Shown: positions 34,594-44,385 of the stretch, in pieces
Layout of the letters: every line of letters begins with the position of its first letter
Numbering within the stretch: the first letter of the stretch is position 1
Assembly (NCBI RefSeq): GCF_000281065.1
Contig: NZ_AKKK01000027.1
Location: forward strand, 1 to 64,000
Source of the DNA: Arthrobacter sp. M2012083
Lineage (GTDB): Bacteria > Actinomycetota > Actinomycetes > Actinomycetales > Micrococcaceae
Reading direction: 5' to 3'
Length of the DNA: 64,000 nt
Notes under the pieces: generated by a model
Databases searched by the model: none
The model's input: the letters and a program-made list of their open reading frames with translations, nothing else
What the model was told of the DNA's origin: nothing
Program-made: the position numbers and the translations under genes

Positions 34594-36345
34594 ATGAATA
34601 CCTCTGAAAACCTCCCCCTCGATGAGCAGTTCGTCATCGGCGTGGACTATGGCACACTCTCCGGCCGCGCTGTCGTGGTGCGAGTATCTGACGGCGCCGA
34701 GATCGGCAGCGGCGTGTTCGAGTATCCGCACGCCGTCGTGACAGAAAAGCTCCCGGGTAGCGGCCAGCGGCTCCCCGCGGACTGGGCCCTCCAGGTGCCC
34801 AACGACTACCGCGACGTCCTGCGCAATGCGGTACCGGCCGCCGTCGCCGACGCCGGCATCAACCCGGAAAACGTGGTGGGTATCGCCACCGACTTCACGG
34901 CTTGCACCATGGTTCCGACGACGGCCGACGGCACGCCGCTGAACGAACTGGAACGCTTCGCGGACCGGCCGCATGCGTTCGTCAAACTGTGGCGTCACCA
35001 CGCGGCCCAGCCGCAGGCGGACCGCATCAACGAGCTCGCTGAAGAACGCAGCGAATCCTGGCTTCCACGATACGGCGGCCTGATTTCCTCTGAGTGGGAG
35101 TTCGCCAAAGGGCTTCAGCTCCTCGAGGAGGATCCGGAGGTCTACGGCACCATGGATCACTGGGTCGAGGCTGCGGACTGGATCGTTTGGCAGCTTTGCG
35201 GCAGCTACGTCCGCAACGCCTGCACGGCTGGCTACAAGGGCATCTTCCAGGATGGAAAGTACCCGTCGGAAGACTTCCTGGCTGCGCTCAATCCTGATTT
35301 CAAGGACTTCGTCAGCAGCAAACTCGAACACACCATCGGCCGCTTGGGCGACGCCGCCGGCTACCTCACCGAAGAAGCCGCGGCATGGACCGGGCTTCCT
35401 GCGGGAATCGCCGTGGCAGTAGGCAACGTGGACGCCCACGTCAGCGCGCCGGCCGCGAACGCTGTTGAACCAGGACAGCTCGTAGCGATCATGGGCACTT
35501 CCACCTGCCACGTCATGAACGGGGATGTCCTCCGCGAAGTCCCCGGCATGTGCGGGGTAGTCGACGGCGGCATCGTGGATGGGCTGTGGGGTTACGAAGC
35601 AGGCCAGTCCGGTGTGGGCGACATCTTTGGCTGGTTCACCAAGAACGGAGTACCGCCCGAGTACCACCGGGCGGCCAAAGACAAAGGTTTGGGCATCCAC
35701 GAGTTCCTCACGGAGCTCGCTGAGAAGCAGGCAATCGGCGAGCACGGACTTATCGCTTTGGACTGGCACTCGGGCAACCGTTCAGTGCTGGTTGACCATG
35801 AACTTTCCGGCGTGGTGGTGGGCCAGACCCTGGCCACCAAGCCGGAAGACACGTACCGGGCACTGCTGGAAGCCACGGCCTTCGGAACCCGCACCATCGT
35901 GGACGCCTTCCGTGATTCCGGCGTTCCCGTCAAGGAATTCATCGTGGCCGGCGGGCTGCTGAAGAACAAGTTCCTCATGCAGATCTACGCCGACATCACC
36001 GGCCTGCAGCTCTCCACCATCGGATCTGAGCAGGGTCCTGCCCTGGGCTCGGCAATCCACGCCGCTGTTGCTGCCGGGAAGTATAGGGACATCCGTGAAG
36101 CCGCCGCCTCCATGGCCGCTGCTCCCGGCGCCGTCTACACCCCCATCCCCGAAAACGTGGCCGCCTACGAGGTCCTCTTCCAGGAGTACAAAGCTCTGCA
36201 CGACTACTTTGGCCGCGGCACCAACAACGTCATGCACCGCCTCAAGGCCATCCAGCGCGCCGCGATCCAAGGTTCAGGACAACAAGGTTCAGGACAACAA
36301 GGTTCAGCTTCACAGTCCAGCACCTTGGAAGGAGCCACGGCATGA
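34594..36345 (+). CDS. araB: L-ribulokinase
   Basis: The 583-residue FGGY kinase has FVIGVDYGTLSGRAVVVRVS at the N-terminus, GIATDFTACTMVPTTADGTP, IMGTSTCHVMNGD and FIVAGGLLKNKFLMQIYADI. It phosphorylates L-ribulose. The start at 34594 is preceded by GGAG. The C-terminus carries an extra low-complexity tail (IQGSGQQGSGQQGSASQSS) from a 15-base repeat, lacking in typical AraB. The stop overlaps araD by four bases. Confidence 0.96.
   Translation: MNTSENLPLDEQFVIGVDYGTLSGRAVVVRVSDGAEIGSGVFEYPHAVVTEKLPGSGQRLPADWALQVPNDYRDVLRNAVPAAVADAGINPENVVGIATDFTACTMVPTTADGTPLNELERFADRPHAFVKLWRHHAAQPQADRINELAEERSESWLPRYGGLISSEWEFAKGLQLLEEDPEVYGTMDHWVEAADWIVWQLCGSYVRNACTAGYKGIFQDGKYPSEDFLAALNPDFKDFVSSKLEHTIGRLGDAAGYLTEEAAAWTGLPAGIAVAVGNVDAHVSAPAANAVEPGQLVAIMGTSTCHVMNGDVLREVPGMCGVVDGGIVDGLWGYEAGQSGVGDIFGWFTKNGVPPEYHRAAKDKGLGIHEFLTELAEKQAIGEHGLIALDWHSGNRSVLVDHELSGVVVGQTLATKPEDTYRALLEATAFGTRTIVDAFRDSGVPVKEFIVAGGLLKNKFLMQIYADITGLQLSTIGSEQGPALGSAIHAAVAAGKYRDIREAAASMAAAPGAVYTPIPENVAAYEVLFQEYKALHDYFGRGTNNVMHRLKAIQRAAIQGSGQQGSGQQGSASQSSTLEGATA
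36268..36307 (+). repeat. 15-bp tandem repeat in the 3' end of araB
   Basis: CAAGGTTCAGGACAA occurs twice in tandem (36268, 36283), followed by a partial third copy. As 15 is a multiple of three, the frame is kept and the repeat adds (QGSGQ)n to the protein tail. Confidence 0.9.
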
Positions 36346-37049
36346 GCACCCTTCTGAAAGCCATCGCGAGGGTCCGCAGTGAAGTCTGCGAGCTGCACGC
36401 CGAACTGACCCGGTACGAACTTGTGGTCTGGACCGCGGGCAACGTTTCGGGTCGAATCCCGGGCCATGACCTGATGGTCATCAAGCCATCCGGCGTCTCC
36501 TATGACAACCTGACACCTGAGCTCATGGTGGTCACCGACCTCTACGGCACACCTGTCAGGGGCATCAACACCGGGAGCGCCGGGACGGTGGACTGGGGCA
36601 ACCCGGACCTTTCTCCGTCATCGGATACCGCCGCGCACGCGTACGTCTACCGCCACATGCCGGAGGTAGGCGGCGTGGTCCACACGCACTCCACCTACGC
36701 CACGGCATGGGCTGCCCGCGGTGAGGAAATCCCCTGCGTGCTGACCATGATGGGCGACGAATTCGGCGGGCCCATTCCGGTGGGACCGTTCGCGTTGATC
36801 GGCGACGATTCCATCGGGCAGGGCATCGTGGAGACGCTCAAAAACTCCAACTCCCCCGCGGTGCTCATGCAGAACCATGGCCCCTTCACCATCGGCAAGT
36901 CCGCCCGCGATGCCGTCAAGGCTGCTGTTATGTGCGAGGAAGTGGCCAGGACAGTCCACATTTCCCGCCAACTCGGCGAGCCGCTTCCCATCGACCAAGC
37001 CAAGATCGAGTCCCTCTACGACCGATACCAGAACGTTTACGGCCGCTAA
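36342..37049 (+). CDS. araD: L-ribulose-5-phosphate 4-epimerase
   Basis: The 235-residue class II aldolase-fold enzyme shows VVWTAGNVSGRIPGHDLMVI, MVIKPSGVSYDNLTPE, the zinc-binding VVHTHSTYATAWAARGEEIP and NHGPFTIGKSARDAVKAAVM. It makes D-xylulose 5-phosphate. Its ATG overlaps the araB stop (ATGA), consistent with coupled translation. Confidence 0.95.
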   Translation: MSTLLKAIARVRSEVCELHAELTRYELVVWTAGNVSGRIPGHDLMVIKPSGVSYDNLTPELMVVTDLYGTPVRGINTGSAGTVDWGNPDLSPSSDTAAHAYVYRHMPEVGGVVHTHSTYATAWAARGEEIPCVLTMMGDEFGGPIPVGPFALIGDDSIGQGIVETLKNSNSPAVLMQNHGPFTIGKSARDAVKAAVMCEEVARTVHISRQLGEPLPIDQAKIESLYDRYQNVYGR

Positions 37050-37062
37050 GCGCCGCCGCTTA

Positions 37063-37104
37063 CAGCGACTTAGTCACAGCAACTTAGTCACAGCAACGTA
37101 GTCA
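37063..37104 (+). repeat. 14-bp tandem repeat between araD and araA
   Basis: Three copies of CAGCAACTTAGTCA (first and third with one change each) at 37063, 37077 and 37091 fill the araD-araA gap. No palindrome is obvious in the unit. Confidence 0.9.
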
Positions 37105-37153
37105 CTGCATCGTCGTAGAAAACATTCGGACCACCTCACTCCAGGAGCACCTC

Positions 37154-38689
37154 ATGCCTACCGCCGCTAATACTTCCGCCAACAACACTTCCCTCGATCA
37201 GTACGAGGTCTGGTTCCTCACGGGCAGCCAGCACCTCTACGGCGAGGACGTCCTCAAGCAGGTCGCAGCGCAGTCGCAGGAGATTGCCAACGTCCTCAAT
37301 GCCAACAGCAACGTCCCGGTCAAGCTCGTGTGGAAGCCTGTCCTTACCGATTCCGACGCCATCCGTCGCACTGCGCTGGAAGCCAACTCAGACGACTCCG
37401 TCATCGGCGTGACTGCGTGGATGCACACGTTCAGTCCCGCGAAGATGTGGATCCAGGGCCTGGACGCCCTGCGCAAGCCACTGCTTCACTTGCACACACA
37501 GGCTAACCGGGACCTTCCGTGGGCTGACATCGATTTCGACTTCATGAACCTCAACCAGGCAGCGCACGGCGACCGCGAATTCGGATATATCCAGTCGCGC
37601 CTCGGCGTGCCGCGGAAGACCGTCGTCGGGCATGTCAGCAACCCTGAGGTTGCCCGACAGGTTGGCGCCTGGCAGCGCGCCTCGGCCGGTTGGGCGGCCG
37701 TCCGAACCCTGAAGTTGACCCGCTTCGGAGACAACATGCGCAACGTCGCCGTCACGGAAGGCGATAAGACTGAAGCCGAGCTCCGCTTCGGCGTTTCCGT
37801 CAACACTTGGTCCGTCAACGAGCTCGCCGACGCCGTCCATGGCGCCGCAGAGTCCGACGTCGACGCCCTGGTTGCCGAGTATGAGCGCCTTTACGACGTG
37901 GTGGACGAACTTAAAGCAGGCGGCGACCGCCACGAGTCACTGCGTTACAGCGCCAGGATCGAGCTGGGTCTCCGCGGCTTCCTGGAAGCAAACGGTTCCG
38001 CAGCTTTCACGACGTCGTTCGAGGATCTGGGGGCGCTGCGGCAGTTGCCGGGAATGGCCGTCCAGCGCCTCATGGCCGATGGGTACGGCTTCGGCGCCGA
38101 AGGTGACTGGAAAACCGCGATCCTGGTCCGCGCCGCCAAGGTGATGGGCGGCGATCTGCCCGGCGGTGCCTCGCTCATGGAGGACTACACGTACCACCTT
38201 GAGCCGGGCTCGGAGAAGATCCTGGGCGCCCACATGCTGGAGGTCTGCCCCTCGCTCACTGCTAAAAAGCCCCGTGTTGAGATCCACCCACTGGGCATTG
38301 GCGGCAAGGAAGACCCCGTTCGCATGGTCTTCGATACTGATGCCGGCCCCGGCATCGTGGTCGCGCTGTCCGACATGCGCGATCGGTTCCGCCTGGTGGC
38401 CAACGTGGTGGACGTCGTCGACCTCGACCAGCCGCTCCCCAACCTGCCTGTAGCCCGCGCGCTCTGGGAGCCCAAGCCCAACTTCGCTACTTCCGCCGCC
38501 GCGTGGCTCACCGCGGGCGCCGCGCACCACACGGTATTGTCCACGCAGGTGGGCCTGGACGTGTTCGAGGACTTCGCCGAAATCGCCAAGACAGAGCTCC
38601 TCACCATCGATGAAGGCACCACCATCAAACAGTTCAAGAAAGAGCTCAACTGGAACGCCGCCTATTACAAGCTGGCTGGCGGCCTGTGA
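37154..38689 (+). CDS. araA: L-arabinose isomerase
   Basis: The 511-residue enzyme matches the family closely: [78 protein letters not shown] and [20 protein letters not shown]. It converts L-arabinose to L-ribulose. Active-site Glu and His residues lie in the last two segments. The end overlaps the aldose epimerase start by four bases. Confidence 0.97.
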   Translation: MPTAANTSANNTSLDQYEVWFLTGSQHLYGEDVLKQVAAQSQEIANVLNANSNVPVKLVWKPVLTDSDAIRRTALEANSDDSVIGVTAWMHTFSPAKMWIQGLDALRKPLLHLHTQANRDLPWADIDFDFMNLNQAAHGDREFGYIQSRLGVPRKTVVGHVSNPEVARQVGAWQRASAGWAAVRTLKLTRFGDNMRNVAVTEGDKTEAELRFGVSVNTWSVNELADAVHGAAESDVDALVAEYERLYDVVDELKAGGDRHESLRYSARIELGLRGFLEANGSAAFTTSFEDLGALRQLPGMAVQRLMADGYGFGAEGDWKTAILVRAAKVMGGDLPGGASLMEDYTYHLEPGSEKILGAHMLEVCPSLTAKKPRVEIHPLGIGGKEDPVRMVFDTDAGPGIVVALSDMRDRFRLVANVVDVVDLDQPLPNLPVARALWEPKPNFATSAAAWLTAGAAHHTVLSTQVGLDVFEDFAEIAKTELLTIDEGTTIKQFKKELNWNAAYYKLAGGL

Positions 38690-39582
38690 GCACCGAATTC
38701 CCGCTGAGCGCGGGCGGCTACACGGCAGTTGTGACCGCCCGCGCGGCTGCGCTGCGCGTCCTCCGGTTTAAAGGCCGGGATCTTGTCGTCCCATTTCCGG
38801 AGGGCGGTCCGATCCCGGACTACCGTGGCGTTATTGCCGCGCCGTGGCCAAACAGGATCGCGGACGGCACGTACAGCTTCGACGGCGCCGAGCACCGCGT
38901 GGCGATGAACGAACCAGAGCGGGCCACCGCGTTGCACGGGCTGGCCTTCCCTCTTGAGTGGGCCCTGAAAGAGTCCGACGCCGGATCGCTCACCCTAAGC
39001 TGCACGGTTGGCCCCACGGCGGGATACCCGTTCGTGGTGGAGCTGTCGGCTCGATTCATGCTGGACGATGCCGGACTTCATACGTCCGTCACAGCGCGGA
39101 ACGCCGCCGACGTCGCTGCCCCTTACGGCGTGTGCCCACACCCTTACCTTGTGGCCGGCACGTCACCGCTGGATGATTGGGTTCTCGAGTTCGCCGCCGA
39201 TTCTTTCCTGGAAGTCACGCCGGACCGGCTGCTGCCCGTGGGTGTCGTGGGCGTAGAAGGCCACGACTTCGACTTCCGTTCCCCGCGGGCCATTGGCAGC
39301 ACGGAAATCGACCACGCTTTCACAGGAATAACGTTCGACGGCGGGCTGGCGCGGCTGTCGCTACGCGACCCGGCGGGCACCGGCGTCGGGATGTCTTGGG
39401 ACGAAAGCTGCCCTTGGCTGCAGATCCATACGGCAGACAAGCCGGCACCCGTCCCGGGCCGAATCGGACTGGCTGTGGAGCCCATGACGTGCCCGCCGGA
39501 TGCCTTCAACAGCGGCACGGATCTGATCCGACTGGAACCCGGCGCCGAACACACGGCGTCCTGGAGCATCTACGCCCTATAG
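38686..39582 (+). CDS. galM: Aldose 1-epimerase
   Basis: The 298-residue mutarotase family protein has [20 protein letters not shown], the catalytic His region [19 protein letters not shown] and the general-base Glu region [20 protein letters not shown]. It interconverts sugar anomers, here likely of arabinose. The start is GTG at 38686, overlapping the araA stop (GTGA). Confidence 0.92.
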   Translation: MSTEFPLSAGGYTAVVTARAAALRVLRFKGRDLVVPFPEGGPIPDYRGVIAAPWPNRIADGTYSFDGAEHRVAMNEPERATALHGLAFPLEWALKESDAGSLTLSCTVGPTAGYPFVVELSARFMLDDAGLHTSVTARNAADVAAPYGVCPHPYLVAGTSPLDDWVLEFAADSFLEVTPDRLLPVGVVGVEGHDFDFRSPRAIGSTEIDHAFTGITFDGGLARLSLRDPAGTGVGMSWDESCPWLQIHTADKPAPVPGRIGLAVEPMTCPPDAFNSGTDLIRLEPGAEHTASWSIYAL

Positions 39583-39609
39583 AGACCCCACCAGGTGGTG
39601 CGTCCGGGG

Positions 39610-40626
39610 TTAGCTATCTGCGCCCGCGGTGCTTTGCCGGACCACCAACTCGGGGGTGAACACCACGGACCGGTGTTTGGTTCCGCCGCTCTCCTGCTCC
39701 TCCGCGAGCAGCTCGATCGCCGTCCGGCCAAGCGCCTCAGTGGGCTGGCGGATGGACGACAACGGCACCACAGCCGAGATGGCAAAATCGATGTCGTCGT
39801 AGCCGATGAGAGCGATGTCCTCAGGAATACGAACAGTGCGCAGCATCGTCAGGGATTGCATGACTCCGAGGGCCAGGAGGTCGTTGGAGCAGAAGACGGC
39901 TTCCGGCCGCTCTTCCGGGGAGCGTTCCACCAAGCTGTTGCCCACCTTTCGGCCGGTCAGGACAGTCTGCCCTTCGGAGTCGAGCACCTCAATGCTGGCA
40001 TCCGATACTTCACCGACAGCGCGCTGCGCGCCCTTGAGTCGGCTTGCCACCTGGCGGATGGAGGGCGTGCCAACAAAAGCCAGACGACGGCGGCCTATGT
40101 CCAACAGGTGCTTGGCGGCCAAATAGCCGCCTTCCTCATCATCTACGGAGACTGAGCTGCAACGCTCGGTGTCGGCGAGTTCATCCACCAGGACCGTTGG
40201 GACTCCCCGTTCGCGGAGGGTATCGATCCGCTGACCCACGTCGCCGACCGGCGAAATCAGCAGGCCTTGGACGCGCTGCTCTTGGAACAGGTCCATATAG
40301 TGGGCTTCCCGCGAAGCGTCCTGGCCGCTATCCCCCACAAGGACGACGCTGCCCAAAGTCGTCGCCGCATCTTCCGCCGCACGAGCCACGGAGGAGAAGA
40401 AAGGGTTTCCAACGTCGAGCACGATCAAGCCGATGGTCCTGCTTTGTCCGGCGCGGAGTTGGCGGGCGGCGTCGTTGCGGACAAAGCCAAGTTCAGCGAT
40501 GGATTTCAGGACGCGTTCCTTGGTCCTCTGCGAAACCCGATCCGGATAGTTCAGCACATTGGAAACAGTTCCCACTGCTACTTGGGCGTGGGTTGCAACG
40601 TCTTTGATGCTGGCTGTCTGCGACAT
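39610..40626 (-). CDS. LacI-family regulator, probable rhamnose repressor
   Basis: The 338-residue regulator begins TASIKDVATHAQVAVGTVSN with VLNYPDRVSQRTKERVLKSI, a standard LacI HTH, and has an effector domain (TIGLIVLDVGNPFFSSVARA; EDIALIGYDDIDFAISAVVP). The start at 40626 is preceded by CGGAG. It is divergent from the rhaM-rhaI-rhaD-rhaB operon with an inverted repeat between them. Confidence 0.92.
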   Translation of the reverse strand: MSQTASIKDVATHAQVAVGTVSNVLNYPDRVSQRTKERVLKSIAELGFVRNDAARQLRAGQSRTIGLIVLDVGNPFFSSVARAAEDAATTLGSVVLVGDSGQDASREAHYMDLFQEQRVQGLLISPVGDVGQRIDTLRERGVPTVLVDELADTERCSSVSVDDEEGGYLAAKHLLDIGRRRLAFVGTPSIRQVASRLKGAQRAVGEVSDASIEVLDSEGQTVLTGRKVGNSLVERSPEERPEAVFCSNDLLALGVMQSLTMLRTVRIPEDIALIGYDDIDFAISAVVPLSSIRQPTEALGRTAIELLAEEQESGGTKHRSVVFTPELVVRQSTAGADS

Positions 40627-40670
40627 GCTTTCCGATCTCCGCTGGCTGACGTCAAGGTGTTGGAAACGCC

Positions 40671-40726
40671 TTGACACCCTCCCGTGTACGAGGGTAATTT
40701 GAATCGTAACAAATGAAACGATTCAA
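40671..40726 (+). promoter_or_regulatory. Rhamnose operon promoter and LacI-type operator
   Basis: TTGACA (40671-40676) is followed at 17-18 bases by a GTAATTT -10 region. The inverted repeat TTGAATCGT (40699-40707) / ACGATTCAA (40718-40726) overlaps the start region; the right half extends to TGAAACGATTCA, a LacI-family-like CG-centred palindrome. Confidence 0.85.
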
Positions 40727-40752
40727 AGACGAGTAACCCTGGAGATCCGCAC

Positions 40753-41160
40753 ATGAGGGTTTGTTTCCGTTCATCAGTCCAGCCGGAACTAATGGCCGAG
40801 TACAAGCAGCGCCACGCCGCCGTATGGCCGGAGATGCTGTCCGCACTGAAAAACGCAGGGTGGAACAACTACTCACTGTTCCTCGCTTCGGACGGCCAAT
40901 TGATCGGCTATTTGGAATGCGAAAACTACGAGGCAGCCAGAGCCCGTATGGCTGTGACTGAGGTCAATGCCCGGTGGCAAGCAGAGATGGCCACCCTCTT
41001 CGCAGACAGCGACGTCCCTCCGGACCAGGCCTTTGAAATCGTTGAAGAAGTTTTCAACCTCGAAGACCAGCTTGACGCTGCCGGCATCGTCGCAGATGCC
41101 CCCGGCACAGCACGCATAGACACAGACCCAACCCGCGAATACCTAAAGGAACAAGCATGA
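40753..41160 (+). CDS. rhaM: L-rhamnose mutarotase
   Basis: The 135-residue protein has the family start MRVCFRSSVQPELMAEYKQR, the HAAVWPEMLSALKNAGWNNY helix with the catalytic His, and YSLFLASDGQLIGYLECENY. It interconverts rhamnose anomers. The C-terminal 30 residues exceed the usual length of about 105. It overlaps rhaI by four bases. Confidence 0.95.
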   Translation: MRVCFRSSVQPELMAEYKQRHAAVWPEMLSALKNAGWNNYSLFLASDGQLIGYLECENYEAARARMAVTEVNARWQAEMATLFADSDVPPDQAFEIVEEVFNLEDQLDAAGIVADAPGTARIDTDPTREYLKEQA

Positions 41161-42335
41161 ACACCACAGAATCGGCCCTGGGCCGTCTAGGGGAACTGGC
41201 CATTGAAGTGCCGTCCTGGGCCTACGGAAACTCCGGGACCCGGTTCAAGGTCTTCGGCACCCCTGGTACTCCCCGCACGGTACAGGAAAAGATCGCCGAC
41301 GCCGCCAAGGTTCACGAGCTGACGGGGCTGGCACCCACCGTGGCGCTGCACATTCCGTGGGACAAGGTGGATGACTACGCCGCCCTGCGCGAATACGCCG
41401 CCGGCTTGGGCGTTGGACTGGGCACTATCAACTCCAACACTTTCCAGGATGACGAGTACAAGTTCGGCTCGCTGACCTCGTCCAACGAGTCAGTGCGCCG
41501 TCGCGCCATCGACCACCACCTTGAGTGCATCGACATCATGCACGCCACCGGGTCCAAGGACCTGAAGATCTGGCTCGCTGACGGCACCAACTACCCGGGC
41601 CAGGACGACATCCGCGGCCGCCAGGACCGCCTCGCGGAGTCCCTCCAAGAGATCTACGCGGGCCTCGGAGACGAGCAGCGCCTGGTCCTGGAGTACAAGT
41701 TCTTTGAGCCGGCGTTTTATCACACCGATGTTCCGGACTGGGGTACTTCCTACGCGCAGACCCTCGCCTTGGGCGAGAAGGCGTTCGTCTGCCTGGACAC
41801 CGGCCACCACGCTCCGGGCACCAACATCGAGTTCATCGTGATGCAGCTCCTGCGCCTGGGCAAGCTGGGCTCCTTCGATTTCAACTCCCGCTTCTATGCC
41901 GACGACGACCTGATTGTTGGTGCGGCCGATCCGTTCCAGTTGTTCCGCATCATGCACGAGGTCATCCGTGGTGGCGGCTTCGGCAAGTCGTCAGGAAAAG
42001 AGTCCGGCGTCGCGCTGATGCTCGACCAGTGCCACAACCTTGAAGAGAAGATTCCCGGCCAGATCCGCTCGGTCCTGAACGTCCAGGAAATGACGGCCCG
42101 CGCCCTGCTGGTGGACACCGCGGCGCTCTCCGAAGCCCAGCGTGCCGGGGATGTCCTGGCCGCGAATGGCATCTTCAACGATGCTTTCTACACCGATGTC
42201 CGCCCGCTCCTGGCCGAGTGGCGCGAATCCCGCGGCCTGCCTGCCGACCCGATGGCCGCGTACAAGGCCAGCGGCTACCAGAAGAAGATCAACGAGGACC
42301 GCGCAGGCGGCCAGCAAGCCGGATGGGGCGCATAA
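41157..42335 (+). CDS. rhaI: L-rhamnose isomerase (RhaI type)
   Basis: The 392-residue TIM-barrel enzyme belongs to the RhaI group (Pseudomonas/Rhizobium type) rather than E. coli RhaA. Landmarks are LAPTVALHIPWDKVDDYAAL, KDLKIWLADGTNYPGQDDIR, LVLEYKFFEPAFYHTDVPDW and VCLDTGHHAPGTNIEFIVMQ, with metal-binding Glu, Asp and His. It makes L-rhamnulose. It lies between rhaM and rhaD in one operon. Confidence 0.95.
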   Translation: MNTTESALGRLGELAIEVPSWAYGNSGTRFKVFGTPGTPRTVQEKIADAAKVHELTGLAPTVALHIPWDKVDDYAALREYAAGLGVGLGTINSNTFQDDEYKFGSLTSSNESVRRRAIDHHLECIDIMHATGSKDLKIWLADGTNYPGQDDIRGRQDRLAESLQEIYAGLGDEQRLVLEYKFFEPAFYHTDVPDWGTSYAQTLALGEKAFVCLDTGHHAPGTNIEFIVMQLLRLGKLGSFDFNSRFYADDDLIVGAADPFQLFRIMHEVIRGGGFGKSSGKESGVALMLDQCHNLEEKIPGQIRSVLNVQEMTARALLVDTAALSEAQRAGDVLAANGIFNDAFYTDVRPLLAEWRESRGLPADPMAAYKASGYQKKINEDRAGGQQAGWGA

Positions 42336-42337
42336 GC

Positions 42338-44377
42338 ATGACTACCAACAAGACCGTTGAAGACCTGATTTCCCGCTCCAACCGCCTCGGCGCGGACAAG
42401 CGGAACACCAACTTCGCCGGCGGCAACACCTCCGCCAAAGGCACTGGGAAGGACCCGGTCACGGGCCAGGACGTTGAGCTCCTCTGGGTCAAGGGCTCCG
42501 GTGGCGACCTCGGCACGCTCAAAGCGGAGAACCTTGCTGTACTCCGGCTGGACCGGCTGCAGGCACTCAAGGCTGTTTACCCCGGCGTCGAGCGTGAAGA
42601 CGACATGGTAGCCGCGTTCGATTACTGCCTACACGGTAAGGGCGGCGCTGCACCGTCGATCGATACCGCGATGCACGGGCTCGTTGATGCTGCACACGTT
42701 GACCACCTGCACCCGGACTCGGGCATCGCCATCGCCACCGCGGTGGACGGCGAGGCGCTGACCTCCAAAATCTTTGGCGACAAAGTTGTCTGGGTTCCGT
42801 GGCGTCGCCCCGGCTTCCAGCTGGGCCTGGACATCGCCGCAATCAAGGAAGCCAACCCGCAGGCCATCGGCACCATCCTGGGCGGCCACGGCATCACCGC
42901 GTGGGGAGCCACCAGCGAAGAGGCCGAGACTAACTCGCTCTGGATCATCGATCAGGCCGAGAACTACATCAAGGAAAACGGCAAGGCCGAGCCTTTCGGC
43001 GCCAAGCTCCCCGGCTATGGCGCCCTCCCCGAAGCCGAGCGCAAAGCCAGGGCTGCTGCCCTCGCACCCGTAATCCGCGGCCTGGCCTCCACGGACAAGC
43101 CACAACTGGGGCACTTCAGTGATGACGCCGTGGTCCTTGAATTCCTTGAGTCGGCGGAGCACCCGCGCCTTGGTGCCCTGGGCACCTCCTGCCCGGACCA
43201 CTTCCTTCGCACCAAGGTCAAGCCGCTGGTCCTGGACCTCCCTGCCGATGCCCCTCTCGAACAAGCGCTCAACCGCCTCAAGGAACTCCACGCGGCCTAC
43301 CGTGAGGATTACCAGGCGTACTACGACCGGCATGCCGACGCCGACAGCCCGGCACTGCGCGGCGCAGACCCGGCCATCGTGCTGGTTCCCGGCGTTGGCA
43401 TGTTCTCCTTCGGCAAGGACAAGCAGACCGCTCGCGTGGCCGGCGAGTTCTACATCAACGCCATCAACGTGATGCGCGGCGCCGAGGCCATCTCCACCTA
43501 CGCCCCGATCGGGGAATCCGAGAAGTTCCGCATCGAGTACTGGGCACTGGAAGAAGCCAAGCTCGCCCGGATGCCCAAGCCCAAGTCCCACGCCACCCGC
43601 ATCGCGCTGGTGACCGGAGCGGCGTCGGGTATTGGCAAGGCGATCGCCACCCGGCTGGTGTCCGACGGCGCGTGCGTAGTCATTGCCGACCTGAACCTCG
43701 AGAACGCCCACAAGGTGGCCGAGGAACTGGGCGGTTCCGACGTCGCCATCGGCGTCCAGGCGGACGTGACCGACGAAACCCAGATCGCCGCCGCAATCCA
43801 GGAAGCCGTGCTCGCGTTCGGTGGCCTGGACCTGGTGGTCAACAACGCCGGCCTCTCCATCTCCAAGCCGCTGCTGGAAACCACCGAGAAGGACTGGGAC
43901 CTCCAGCACAACGTCATGGCCAAGGGTTCGTTCCTGGTATCCAAGGCCGCCGCCAAGGTCATGATCGATCAGGGCCTGGGCGGAGACATCATCTACATCT
44001 CCTCCAAGAACTCCGTATTCGCCGGCCCCAACAACATCGCGTACTCCGCCACCAAAGCAGACCAGGCCCACCAGGTCCGCCTGCTCGCCGCTGAACTGGG
44101 CGAATACGGCGTTCGCGTCAACGGCATCAACCCCGACGGCGTGGTCCGCGGCTCCGGCATCTTCGCCGGCGGCTGGGGCGCCAAGAGGGCTGCCGTGTAC
44201 GGCGTAGACGAGCAGGAACTGGGCAAGTACTACGCCCAGCGCACGCTCCTCAAGCGCGAAGTCCTCCCCGAGCACGTCGCCAACGCCACCGCCGTCCTCA
44301 CCAGCAACGAACTGTCCCACACCACCGGCCTCCACATCCCCGTGGACGCCGGCGTTGCGGCAGCATTCCTGCGCTAG
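42338..44377 (+). CDS. rhaD: Bifunctional rhamnulose-1-phosphate aldolase / short-chain dehydrogenase
   Basis: The 679-residue fusion has an N-terminal class II aldolase half (NTNFAGGNTSAKGTGKDPVT; VDHLHPDSGIAIATAVDGEA with zinc His; LGGHGITAWGATSEEAETNS) and a C-terminal SDR half from about residue 425 (ALVTGAASGIGKAIATRLVS; VVNNAGLSISKPLLETT; IAYSATKADQAHQ). It cleaves rhamnulose 1-phosphate to dihydroxyacetone phosphate and L-lactaldehyde and probably oxidises the lactaldehyde. The ATG at 42338 lies just after rhaI, so the longer frame is rejected. Confidence 0.95.
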   Translation: MTTNKTVEDLISRSNRLGADKRNTNFAGGNTSAKGTGKDPVTGQDVELLWVKGSGGDLGTLKAENLAVLRLDRLQALKAVYPGVEREDDMVAAFDYCLHGKGGAAPSIDTAMHGLVDAAHVDHLHPDSGIAIATAVDGEALTSKIFGDKVVWVPWRRPGFQLGLDIAAIKEANPQAIGTILGGHGITAWGATSEEAETNSLWIIDQAENYIKENGKAEPFGAKLPGYGALPEAERKARAAALAPVIRGLASTDKPQLGHFSDDAVVLEFLESAEHPRLGALGTSCPDHFLRTKVKPLVLDLPADAPLEQALNRLKELHAAYREDYQAYYDRHADADSPALRGADPAIVLVPGVGMFSFGKDKQTARVAGEFYINAINVMRGAEAISTYAPIGESEKFRIEYWALEEAKLARMPKPKSHATRIALVTGAASGIGKAIATRLVSDGACVVIADLNLENAHKVAEELGGSDVAIGVQADVTDETQIAAAIQEAVLAFGGLDLVVNNAGLSISKPLLETTEKDWDLQHNVMAKGSFLVSKAAAKVMIDQGLGGDIIYISSKNSVFAGPNNIAYSATKADQAHQVRLLAAELGEYGVRVNGINPDGVVRGSGIFAGGWGAKRAAVYGVDEQELGKYYAQRTLLKREVLPEHVANATAVLTSNELSHTTGLHIPVDAGVAAAFLR

Positions 44378-44385
44378 GACTGACA

